The position numbers and the translations under genes are program-made. Source: Synergistaceae bacterium (GTDB lineage: Bacteria; Synergistota; Synergistia; Synergistales; Synergistaceae). Taken from it: a DNA stretch of 7,005 nucleotides. The stretch is taken from assembly GCA_031273585.1 (NCBI GenBank), contig JAISRP010000168.1, positions 1 through 7,005 of the forward strand, given 5' to 3'. The notes beneath the pieces were generated by a model. It did not search any database, was not told where the DNA came from, and worked only from the letters and a program-made list of their open reading frames with translations. Shown piece by piece: positions 1-5,953 of the stretch (position 1 is the first letter of the stretch; every line of letters begins with the position of its first letter).

Positions 1-1
1 G

Positions 2-196
2 CTGTTGAGGCTAAACACCCTGCGCACGGAAATGTACGCCGGGTGTTCGATCCCGAAAGAGGACATTTTCACAGACGAATTGACCTCGTTTTTGCGGACA
101 TTTTCTCAGACGCTTGACACACTTTTGCGGCAGGAAGTTGGAATAAAGCAAGGGCCTGTTTATCGTCCCATCGACAGTCCGCCATCAAAACAATAG
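2..196 (+). CDS. 3' end of an unidentified gene entering from the left edge (partial)
   Basis: An open plus-strand frame runs from the window edge to a TAG stop at 194-196, giving about 64 C-terminal residues. The frame stays open to the edge, so the true start lies outside; the TTG at 5 is unlikely to be a real start. What can be seen: a soluble, mixed-charge tail with no membrane segment, a likely amphipathic helix (DELTSFLRTFSQTLDTLLRQ), then a Pro/Ser/Lys-rich end. Codon choice looks like real coding sequence (mostly G/C third positions) and no competing minus-strand frame is open here. It converges on the fused permease gene, so it belongs to another transcription unit. I do not recognise the family. 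A helical C-terminal domain of a regulator is conceivable, but nothing visible proves it. Confidence 0.5.
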   Translation: MLRLNTLRTEMYAGCSIPKEDIFTDELTSFLRTFSQTLDTLLRQEVGIKQGPVYRPIDSPPSKQ

Positions 197-200
197 CGGT

Positions 201-248
201 CGCCCGATTTTAACCTTATCTTCTCAGGCGGCGGACGACAAATCGGCG
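201..248. terminator. Imperfect inverted repeat between convergent genes, possible weak bidirectional terminator
   Basis: CGCCCGATTT at 201-210 pairs with AAATCGGCG at 240-248, with one bulged base and a 29-nt loop. It lies in the 86-bp gap between the plus-strand stop at 196 and the minus-strand permease stop at 283. Its position suits a shared terminator, but no clear T-run follows on either strand and the loop is long, so this is a weak call. Confidence 0.25.
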
Positions 249-267
249 CTTCCTTAAATGAGAGCCT

Positions 268-283
268 GGCGCATCGCCTTTTT
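268..283 (+). terminator. Short hairpin plus T5, possible weak terminator of the left-edge gene
   Basis: GGCG (268-271), loop CAT, CGCC (275-278), followed directly by TTTTT at 279-283. The order stem then T-run reads as an intrinsic terminator on the plus strand, 72 nt after the TAG of the partial gene. The stem is only 4 bp, so it would be weak. The T-run runs into the last base of the stop codon (283-285) of the opposing permease gene. Confidence 0.25.
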
Positions 284-2385
284 CAACAAGCCCCGGCCAC
301 AGGGCTCCGCTTTGAGAGGAGCCTCTGGATGAGGATCAGCGCCGCCAGGATCGCAACCCCTATCGCGTCTGTATAAAGGCCGCTGTCGATGAGGCACAGC
401 GCCCCCATGAACGATACGATCCTGAGCAGCGGGTTTATCCTGGTGAAAAGATAGCCCTCCACGGCAGATGCGATCATGAACACGCCGAAACAGGCGCCGA
501 TCGCGACACGCACTCCCTCGAAGAACGACGTGTTGATCAGCAGAAGTTGAGGCGAGTAGATGAACATGTAGGGGACTATGAATCCGCCTATCGCCAGCTT
601 CACTGCGGCAAATCCCGTTTTCATCGGATCTCCGCCGGACAAGCCGGCAGCCGCGAACGCTGCTAGCGCGACAGGGGGCGTCAGGTTCGCGAACATCGCG
701 AAGTAGAACGCGAACATGTGAGCGGCGATCGGAGGAATGCCCAGCTTCGACAGTGCCGGCGCCGCTATCGTGGCTGTGATGATGTAGGCTGGGATGGACG
801 GAACCCCCATCCCCAGTATCATGCAGGTGATCATGGTGAAGACCAGGGTGAAGAGCAGGTTCTGATGGCCCAAGGCTATGATCGCGTTGGCCATCGTGAG
901 CCCAAACCCGGTCTTTGACGTCACTCCGACTATGATGCCAACGCAGGCGCAGGCCATCGCCACCGGAACCGTCGCCTTGGCCCCCTCCGCGAAGGAGTCG
1001 CATATATCTCTGACGCTCATCCTGGTCGATTTCTTGAGACACGCGATGACGACAGTCACTATTATCGTGATGACGGCGGAGTAGACCACCGTGGTGCCGG
1101 AGAAGAGCAAGAGGTAAATCAGGACGGCTATCGGGATCAGGAGATGTCCCTTGTCCTTCATCACGAGCCAGGGTTTTGGCAGCTTGTCCCTCGACAGGCC
1201 AACGAGGTTGTTTTTTCCGGCGCGGAGCTGCACCTGGATGATTATGCCAAGGTAGTATATGAGCGCCGGGATTGCCGCGTGGACGATTATCACTGAGTAC
1301 TTCACGCTTAGGATCTCAGCCATTATGAAGGCTGCGGCCCCCATGACCGGCGGGAGAAGCTGTCCGCCGACCGATGCCGTGGCCTCCACCGCTCCGGCGA
1401 AATCGCTCGAATACCCCGTCCTCTTCATAAGAGGAATCGTGAACGCGCCGGTCGTGACCACGTTTGCAACGGCGGAGCCGTTTATGGAGCCCAGCAGCCC
1501 CGATGCTATGACGGAGACCTTCGCGGGGCCGCCCTTCGTATGCCCGGCCAGGGCCATCGCAATGTCGTTGAAGAATGAGCCCATGCCGGACTTGCCCATG
1601 ACCGCGCCGAATAGGATGAACAGGAATATGTAGCTCGCCGCCACGCTGACGGAGGAGCCGTATATGCCCTCGGTGTTGGCGAAGAAGTGGTTTGAGAGCT
1701 GGAGCCAGGTGTAGCCCCTGTGGCCGAACATCCCGGGCAGGTTGCGGCCGTACAGGCCGTACACTATGAAGACGAGGCTCAGGATCGGGAGAGCCCAGCC
1801 CGCCATGCGCCTGGACGCTTCCATCACGAGCACCACCAGGATGGTTGCCATTATCAGGTCCGGGGTATTTGGCCTCCCCGCCCTGCTTATTATGCCGGCG
1901 TACTCGACCCATACATAGATGGGGACGGCGGCCGACAGCGCTATCAGAATCCAGTCGACCAGCGACACCCTCTTATAGTTGCTCCTCCTGCAGAACGGGT
2001 ACATTATGAACCCGAGGATCAGCATCATGGCGACGTGCAGCGCGCGGTGCTTGTGGACCACCGGCGTTCCGACGAATGATGTGACGAAGTGATACAGTGA
2101 CACGGCTATGCAGGCCAGGTAGAAGAGCCTGGACATGAACGGGTTCTCGAGCGTCCTCACGCTCGCCTCCTTGTCCAGCTTCTCTATGAGCTCCTGCTGT
2201 TCCCTCGTCAGGACCCCGTCCATCGCCTTGGAGATGTCCTCGTCCTCTATCCTCGAGATGTCCATGCCCTCGGGGACGTTCACGCGGACTTTGACGATAT
2301 CGTCGCCTGACGCTTCCCCGGAAGCGCCGACGCTCGAGCGAAAGCTCTCGTTTATTACAATGTTGCCGTCATCTTTTAGCTCCAT
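283..2385 (-). CDS. TRAP transporter fused permease (4TM/12TM, DctQ-DctM fusion, TAXI-associated)
   Basis: Membrane component of the second TRAP system, expected to move substrate delivered by the upstream TAXI protein into the cytoplasm using an ion gradient. It is about 700 residues from the ATG chosen at 2385. A TTG three codons upstream (2394) is open, but the AAGGGG ribosome site at 2395-2400 touches it, whereas it lies 9 nt from the ATG. Layout: an acidic soluble N-terminus of about 85 residues, a DctQ-like block of about four helices (roughly 85-210), then a DctM-like block. DctM-block signatures are GSINGSAVANVVTTGAF near 299-315, GGQLLPPVMGAAAF near 340-353, LGMGVPSIPAY near 524-534 and NLTPPVALAAF near 567-577. 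A hydrophobic C-terminal extension of about 70 residues follows, ending at TGA 283-285. The start overlaps the end of the DUF1850 gene by 17 bp, so the two are probably translationally coupled. The family is certain; the substrate is unknown. Confidence 0.95.
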   Translation of the reverse strand: MELKDDGNIVINESFRSSVGASGEASGDDIVKVRVNVPEGMDISRIEDEDISKAMDGVLTREQQELIEKLDKEASVRTLENPFMSRLFYLACIAVSLYHFVTSFVGTPVVHKHRALHVAMMLILGFIMYPFCRRSNYKRVSLVDWILIALSAAVPIYVWVEYAGIISRAGRPNTPDLIMATILVVLVMEASRRMAGWALPILSLVFIVYGLYGRNLPGMFGHRGYTWLQLSNHFFANTEGIYGSSVSVAASYIFLFILFGAVMGKSGMGSFFNDIAMALAGHTKGGPAKVSVIASGLLGSINGSAVANVVTTGAFTIPLMKRTGYSSDFAGAVEATASVGGQLLPPVMGAAAFIMAEILSVKYSVIIVHAAIPALIYYLGIIIQVQLRAGKNNLVGLSRDKLPKPWLVMKDKGHLLIPIAVLIYLLLFSGTTVVYSAVITIIVTVVIACLKKSTRMSVRDICDSFAEGAKATVPVAMACACVGIIVGVTSKTGFGLTMANAIIALGHQNLLFTLVFTMITCMILGMGVPSIPAYIITATIAAPALSKLGIPPIAAHMFAFYFAMFANLTPPVALAAFAAAGLSGGDPMKTGFAAVKLAIGGFIVPYMFIYSPQLLLINTSFFEGVRVAIGACFGVFMIASAVEGYLFTRINPLLRIVSFMGALCLIDSGLYTDAIGVAILAALILIQRLLSKRSPVAGAC

Positions 2386-2890
2386 CAGCGTCAACCCCTT
2401 CTATTATGAGACGTAATCTCGCGTGGTGCGGCAGCTCTCCTCCGCTCGATATGCGCCTGCCATCGAGCATGATGTCCCTCGTCGCGGTGTGTGAGTTGAG
2501 CCATACGAGCTCCCTGAACTCCTGGCCGATCTCCTCCATGTGGATCAGGCCGTCCTTCACGTAGCAGACGCGCCCCTTGTTCTCGGGGATTCCGGCCCCG
2601 AAGGCCGGAAATGTGATGGCGTCCAGGATCAGGTTGTAATTTTCGTCTATGTGGTAGTACTCGTTCCAGGGTATCCTCTCCAGCGAGTGGATCCAGCCGA
2701 AGAAGACCGAGGCGCCCGCCGCGGCCGGCGCCTCCGCGTACACCTCGCCGGTCCTCCAGTCGCTGATGCGCATGACCATGTCCGCGCCCCATGCGGCATG
2801 GCACATGACCAGAAGAAACGCCGCGCATACTGCCCGGACAGGGGAAGCGCCCGCGCGCCTCCCCTGCCGGGCTGTGTTTTGTGAGAACAC
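2369..2890 (-). CDS. DUF1850 domain protein, exported accessory of the TAXI-TRAP system
   Basis: A 173-residue protein of the DUF1850 family, which is commonly found beside TAXI proteins and fused TRAP permeases; its role is unknown. Residues 1-18 are basic (RQGRR), followed by a hydrophobic stretch at about 19-35 (AVCAAFLLVMCHAAWG). This reads as a signal peptide or a single N-terminal anchor, so the domain should sit in the periplasm. Family-like motifs: FFGWIHSLERIPWNEYY at 63-79, with H68, S69, P74 and E77, and FPAFGAGIP at 94-102. The start is GTG at 2890; no better in-frame start keeps the signal sequence, and the ribosome site is weak (GGA about 9 nt upstream). It begins 20 bp after the TAXI stop and ends (TGA) 17 bp inside the permease gene, so all three are one transcription unit. 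A part in substrate handover or complex assembly is inference only. Confidence 0.85.
   Translation of the reverse strand: MFSQNTARQGRRAGASPVRAVCAAFLLVMCHAAWGADMVMRISDWRTGEVYAEAPAAAGASVFFGWIHSLERIPWNEYYHIDENYNLILDAITFPAFGAGIPENKGRVCYVKDGLIHMEEIGQEFRELVWLNSHTATRDIMLDGRRISSGGELPHHARLRLIIEGVDADGAKR
2395..2400 (-). promoter_or_regulatory. Ribosome binding site that decides the permease start
   Basis: AAGGGG on the minus strand, 9 nt before the ATG at 2385 and directly abutting the alternative TTG at 2394. The spacing favours the ATG. The site lies inside the 3' end of the DUF1850 coding sequence. Confidence 0.6.
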
Positions 2891-2910
2891 GTGGAAAATT
2901 CCAGCTTGAG

Positions 2911-3903
2911 TTATTTAAGCAGCCCCTTCTCCTTGTAGAACTTTACCGCGCCGTCGTGTAACGGGACGGAGGTTCCCTCGATGCCCCTCAGGGCCGTCTC
3001 AAGCATGATGTTCACCTTGGCGGTGTTATGCGACCCGCCTATCGCCTCGAGACCCGCCGGGGAGTAGATGTTTTCGAGCAGGTCGTACACGACGTCCTCC
3101 GGCAGCTTCTCGTCGACTAACATTATGTTCATGACGGCTGCCGTCGTCGTGTCGGAGTCGGTGCCGTAGGTTGCGGCCGGGATCTTGGCCTCTATGTAGA
3201 AGGGATATTTCTTGATCAGGTTGGAGAGCGCCTCGCCCTCGACCGGGACGAACGAGATCTTCTTGCTCGTTCCCAGCTCAAGGATGGTGGCGTTGCCCAG
3301 CCCCGACGTGACGAACGCAACGTCGCAGAGGCCGTTTTTCATCTGGTCGATGGCCTCGCCGTAGCTTAGGTAATCGACCCGGCAGTCCTGGTAAGTCATG
3401 CCGTTTGCCTCGAACATCATGCGGGCGTTCAGCTCCACGCCGGAGTTCGGCGCGCCGACGCCGACCCGCTTGCCCTTGATGTCCTTAAACGACTTTATGC
3501 CTGAGTCAGCGGTGGTAACTATCTGACAGTAGTTCGGCCACAGCCCCATCATTGCGCGAAGCTCCTTCGCTGGCGGCTGACCCTCGTATGCGCCGAAGGA
3601 CTCGACCGCCTGTATGACGGAGTCGGCCATCGCTATCGCCATCTCGCCCTGTCCGGTTTGAAGCGCGTTTATGTTCTCGGCCGTGGCGCCGGTCGCGGTG
3701 GCGGACGTCTTGTAGCCGAGGCCGCCTATGAACGTGGAAAACGCCCCGCCTATCGGAAAGTAAATGCCGCTTGACGGACCGGTCAGCACGGTGATGAAGT
3801 AATCAGAGCGCTTAACCGGGGAATCCGCTGAAACGCCGACCGAGGGAACGACCGCGGACAGAATTACGGCAAGGACCACCACGAGAACTGACATCTTTTT
3901 CAT
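2911..3903 (-). CDS. TAXI family TRAP transporter solute-binding protein
   Basis: Periplasmic binding protein of the second TRAP system, 330 residues, a normal length for the family. The N-terminus is a clear Sec signal peptide (MKK, hydrophobic core 5-22, likely cleavage after SVGVSA at about 26), with no lipobox cysteine, so the product is soluble rather than a lipoprotein. TAXI signatures follow in order: ITVLTGPSSGIYFPIGGA at 37-54, SATATGATAENINAL at 67-81, GQGEMAIAMADS at 84-95, and DIKGKRVGVGAPNSGVELNA at 141-160. Characterised TAXI proteins bind glutamate or related dicarboxylates, but the substrate cannot be read here. The ATG at 3903 has a strong ribosome site. It is the first gene of its operon, followed after 20 bp by DUF1850. 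The 219-bp upstream gap carries its likely promoter. Confidence 0.95.
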   Translation of the reverse strand: MKKMSVLVVVLAVILSAVVPSVGVSADSPVKRSDYFITVLTGPSSGIYFPIGGAFSTFIGGLGYKTSATATGATAENINALQTGQGEMAIAMADSVIQAVESFGAYEGQPPAKELRAMMGLWPNYCQIVTTADSGIKSFKDIKGKRVGVGAPNSGVELNARMMFEANGMTYQDCRVDYLSYGEAIDQMKNGLCDVAFVTSGLGNATILELGTSKKISFVPVEGEALSNLIKKYPFYIEAKIPAATYGTDSDTTTAAVMNIMLVDEKLPEDVVYDLLENIYSPAGLEAIGGSHNTAKVNIMLETALRGIEGTSVPLHDGAVKFYKEKGLLK

Positions 3904-3913
3904 TAAAATTACT

Positions 3914-3919
3914 CCTCCT
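3914..3919 (-). promoter_or_regulatory. Strong Shine-Dalgarno site of the TAXI gene
   Basis: AGGAGG on the minus strand, inside GAGGAGGAG, about 10 nt before the ATG at 3903. It fixes the start and suggests high translation, as expected for a binding protein needed in excess over its permease. Confidence 0.8.
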
Positions 3920-3992
3920 CACATCTCCGTTGAAACTTAACCTACCGGACCATGACGCTCGCCGGAACCAAAATAATCGCTTTTTTGAACGG

Positions 3993-4018
3993 GAAGAGGC
4001 GCGAGGTTTTGCGCCTTC
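3993..4018 (-). promoter_or_regulatory. Stem-loop at the predicted 5' end of the TAXI operon transcript
   Basis: On the minus strand GAAGGCGC, an 8-nt loop, then GCGCC plus TTC with a 2-nt bulge. The outer edge falls about where transcription from the TATAAT box at 4026-4031 would begin. No T-run follows on the minus strand, so it is not a terminator for that strand; a plus-strand terminator has no nearby gene to serve. Possible roles are a stabilising 5' hairpin or a palindromic operator. Confidence 0.4.
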
Positions 4019-4025
4019 TTACATT

Positions 4026-4031
4026 ATTATA
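4026..4031 (-). promoter_or_regulatory. Candidate -10 box (TATAAT) of the TAXI operon promoter
   Basis: A perfect TATAAT on the minus strand in a markedly AT-rich stretch (about 4021-4080), 122 nt upstream of the TAXI start. No good -35 element is visible: at 17-bp spacing the hexamer is GATTAT, and the nearest three-of-six match to TTGACA (CTGATT) is 19 bp away. This may mean an activator-dependent promoter or one helped by AT-rich upstream DNA. The 6 bp are partly palindromic, so a TATAAT is also present on the plus strand at 4028-4033, where no gene follows. Confidence 0.45.
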
Positions 4032-4053
4032 ATTTATGCGTACATTTAATAAT

Positions 4054-4085
4054 CAGTTTTTTCGCCTACTTCGTAAAAACCACTG
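4054..4085. repeat. AT-rich inverted repeat upstream of the TAXI promoter
   Basis: On the plus strand CAGT plus TTTTT at the left pairs with AAAAA, a 2-nt bulge and ACTG at the right, and an inner CG/CG pair encloses a 7-nt loop. It occupies roughly the -35 to -65 zone relative to the TATAAT box. It could be a regulator site, an upstream element, or part of a terminator for dctM, whose transcript carries GGTTTTT here. Confidence 0.3.
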
Positions 4086-4095
4086 AACCTCCTGC

Positions 4096-4124
4096 GAGCC
4101 CGGACGCCGAAGCGCTCCCGGCTC
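4096..4124 (-). terminator. GC-rich hairpin with UUCG tetraloop at the dctM stop
   Basis: GAGCC (4096-4100) pairs exactly with GGCTC (4120-4124). Inner GGA/TCC and CGC/GCG pairs, with one mismatch and one bulge, close on a loop that reads TTCG on the minus strand, a C(UUCG)G-type stable tetraloop. The stem includes two bases of the dctM stop codon (4123-4125). The next T-run (TTTTT, 4076-4080) is about 15 nt downstream, so it is not a textbook intrinsic terminator. It may end or attenuate the dctPQM transcript, or protect its 3' end. Confidence 0.4.
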
Positions 4125-5406
4125 ACCTCGCCAGATTAACCAGCCCCATTGTCAGCACCGGGAAGTACGTGAACAGCATGAGGCACGCCACGAGCGCGAT
4201 GAAGGACGGCAGGACCGCTGCGGACAGGTCCTCTATGCTCTCGCCTGAGATCGCCGAGGCGACGAACAGGTTTATCCCGTAGGGCGGCGAGACGAATCCG
4301 CAGGCGAGGTTGACCGTTATTATGAGGCCGAAGTGGATCGGGTCCACCCCGAGCCTCTTCACGACCGGCAGCAGTATGGGGGTCAGTATGATCACGGCCG
4401 CTATGTTGTCGACGAAGCACCCCAGCACGAGCAGGATCACGTTTATGACGAGCAGTATGACGAACCGGCTGTCGGACAGGCCGAGGAGCCAGGAGGCCAT
4501 TGCGGCCGGTATCTGCTGCATGGCGAGATATGCCGCGAACGCCATGGAAAGGCCTATCATGAACTCCATCGCGCCGTTTATAAGCCCGCACACGCGAAAC
4601 GCCTCGTAGATGGCGGCGTTGTCCAGCTCCCGGTACACGAACTTTCCTATTATTATGGAGTAGACGACTGCCACGACCGCGGCCTCGGTGGGGGTGAATA
4701 TCCCGCTGTAGATACCCCCCAGAATTATGACAGGGACCATGAGGGCGAAGATCGCCTCGCGAAACGCACGGGCCACCCCCTTTGCTGTCGGGGGCGTGGA
4801 TGAGCTGACGTAGCCCCTCCTCCTGGCGGTGACGAGGCACACGAGCATGAGGGCGGCGCCTATGATGATGCCAGGTATTATGCCGCCTATGAACATGTCC
4901 CCGATGGATGCCTGAGCCACGACGCAATAAATTACGAACGGTATGCTGGGCGGGATTATGACCCCTATGGTGCCGGCCGTCGCGGTGATCGCTGCCGCAA
5001 ACGCCGAGTCGTACCTGCGCTCCTTCATGGCCGGTATCATGAACGACCCTATCGCGGAGACAGTGGCGGGCCCGGAGCCGGATATGGCGGCGTAGAACAT
5101 GCAGGCGAGCACCGTTACCATCGCGAGCCCGCCCGTCACAAACCCTATGAGGCTGTCCGCTAAGTTCACTATCCTCCTGGCTATGCCCCCGGCGCTCATC
5201 AGGGACCCGGCGAGTATGAAAAACGGTATCGCCAGCAGGGGGAACGAGTCGAGCCCGGTCGCGGCCTTCTGTGCCACCATCATCAGGGAGATGTCGGAGA
5301 AGAGCCAGAGGCAGATACCCGTCGATATCCCGAGCGTGATGCCTATGGGGATGCTCAGCATAATGCAGGTTATCATTATGGCAAACAGTATCAGGGACTC
5401 AGCCAA
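4123..5406 (-). CDS. dctM: TRAP transporter large permease subunit DctM
   Basis: Twelve-helix channel subunit of the first TRAP system, 427 residues, the usual length. It should form the inner-membrane complex with DctQ and import substrate carried by DctP, coupled to an ion gradient. Family signatures: the N-terminal helix with PIGITLGIS at 20-28; GGIARRIVNLADSLIG at 73-88; AAISGSGPATVSAIGSFMIP at 106-125; IGVIIPPSIPFVIY at 147-160; ILGGIYSGIFTPTEAAVVA at 228-246; LGCFVDNIAAVIILTPILLP at 328-347; and SPPYGINLF at 373-381. The FTPTEA and the Pro/Asp regions match parts implicated in Na+ binding in characterised SiaM-type subunits. The start is TTG at 5406, immediately after the dctQ TAG, with a GGGGGGAG ribosome site overlapping the end of dctQ. 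The N-terminus from this start matches the family well. The sequence is intact. Confidence 0.96.
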   Translation of the reverse strand: MAESLILFAIMITCIMLSIPIGITLGISTGICLWLFSDISLMMVAQKAATGLDSFPLLAIPFFILAGSLMSAGGIARRIVNLADSLIGFVTGGLAMVTVLACMFYAAISGSGPATVSAIGSFMIPAMKERRYDSAFAAAITATAGTIGVIIPPSIPFVIYCVVAQASIGDMFIGGIIPGIIIGAALMLVCLVTARRRGYVSSSTPPTAKGVARAFREAIFALMVPVIILGGIYSGIFTPTEAAVVAVVYSIIIGKFVYRELDNAAIYEAFRVCGLINGAMEFMIGLSMAFAAYLAMQQIPAAMASWLLGLSDSRFVILLVINVILLVLGCFVDNIAAVIILTPILLPVVKRLGVDPIHFGLIITVNLACGFVSPPYGINLFVASAISGESIEDLSAAVLPSFIALVACLMLFTYFPVLTMGLVNLAR

Positions 5407-5907
5407 CTACGCTCCCCCCTCGGCCGATGAGCCGCCGGCCCTCGCGCCCCGCCACACCTTCCTCATCTCGATGACGAGCCTGACGCACATCATCGCGCAG
5501 CCGACCGGGACCGACGCGTAGGGCCAGTACATCGGGATGCGCATGGCGGCCGACGTCTGCCCGGTGTCCGCCAGGAAGGCCACGAGCCGCGTTCCGTACC
5601 ACGCGAGGATGAAGCAGAACAAAAACCACGCCGCGAGCACGAACAGCTCGAAGTATCTGCGGGCGTCGCCCTTTATGATATTGACGAACATCTCGACCCT
5701 GAAGTGGCTGCTCTCCCTCACCGCGTAGCTGGCGCCTATCCAGGAGATCCAGAGGAACGTGAACCGCGCGAACTCCTCGCTCCACGAGAGGGAGTTGGCA
5801 AATACGTACCTCATGATGACCTGCATGAAGACGACGGCTGTCATGAACGCCGTGCCCCACACGCACAGGTACTCCTCGATGTTGTTCACGAATTTTCTTA
5901 TCGTCAC
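5407..5907 (-). CDS. dctQ: TRAP transporter small permease subunit DctQ
   Basis: Small membrane subunit of the first TRAP system, 166 residues, with four predicted helices near 13-32, 46-62, 86-107 and 126-146. The diagnostic stretch is MRYVFANSLSWSEEFARF at 32-49, continuing FLWISWIGASYAVRESSHF, with R33-Y34, W42, E44-E45, R63 and H68 in the expected positions. The tail after residue 150 is basic and Gly/Ser-rich, so it probably lies in the cytoplasm. The start is GTG at 5907, with GGGAG about 10 nt upstream. An in-frame GTG six codons later is possible but would trim the amphipathic N-terminal helix. The gene lies 46 bp after dctP and directly abuts dctM, typical of coupled, equimolar subunits. 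The product is expected to work only as a complex with DctM. Confidence 0.93.
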   Translation of the reverse strand: MTIRKFVNNIEEYLCVWGTAFMTAVVFMQVIMRYVFANSLSWSEEFARFTFLWISWIGASYAVRESSHFRVEMFVNIIKGDARRYFELFVLAAWFLFCFILAWYGTRLVAFLADTGQTSAAMRIPMYWPYASVPVGCAMMCVRLVIEMRKVWRGARAGGSSAEGGA

Positions 5908-5953
5908 TCGCCGCCATCTCCCGGGACGAAACCGCGCGTCTCCGGCGCGTTCA

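Noticed and set aside
303..323. Perfect 6-bp inverted repeat (GGCTCC/GGAGCC) near the end of the permease gene
   Set aside because: It lies inside coding sequence, has a 9-nt loop and no following T-run on either strand, so it is probably chance in GC-rich DNA.
254..1042. Long minus-strand open frame (262 codons) overlapping the 3' part of the fused permease
   Set aside because: It is rich in Arg, His and Asp with no domain, and overlaps a clear TRAP permease frame. It is a by-product of GC-rich codon usage.
2874..2890. Small hairpin (GTGTT/AACAC) covering the DUF1850 start codon
   Set aside because: Only 5 mostly weak pairs; translating ribosomes arriving from the TAXI gene 20 bp upstream would open it.
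3942..3966. CCGG...CCGG imperfect repeat in the TAXI leader
   Set aside because: Only four paired bases at each side with a long loop; not distinguishable from chance.
4032..4051. Possible GntR-type operator around the TGCGTACAT sequence
   Set aside because: Half-sites match poorly apart from a central GTAC, and the known GntR/FadR consensus spacing is not met.
4136..4927. Minus-strand open frame of 263 codons inside dctM
   Set aside because: The Arg/His-rich low-complexity translation and full overlap with a conserved permease mark it as a shadow frame.
5399..5917. Alternative minus-strand frame starting at an ATG just upstream of dctQ
   Set aside because: It starts with a better codon than dctQ, but its translation is Arg/Gly/Val-rich without membrane helices, whereas the GTG-started frame matches DctQ throughout.
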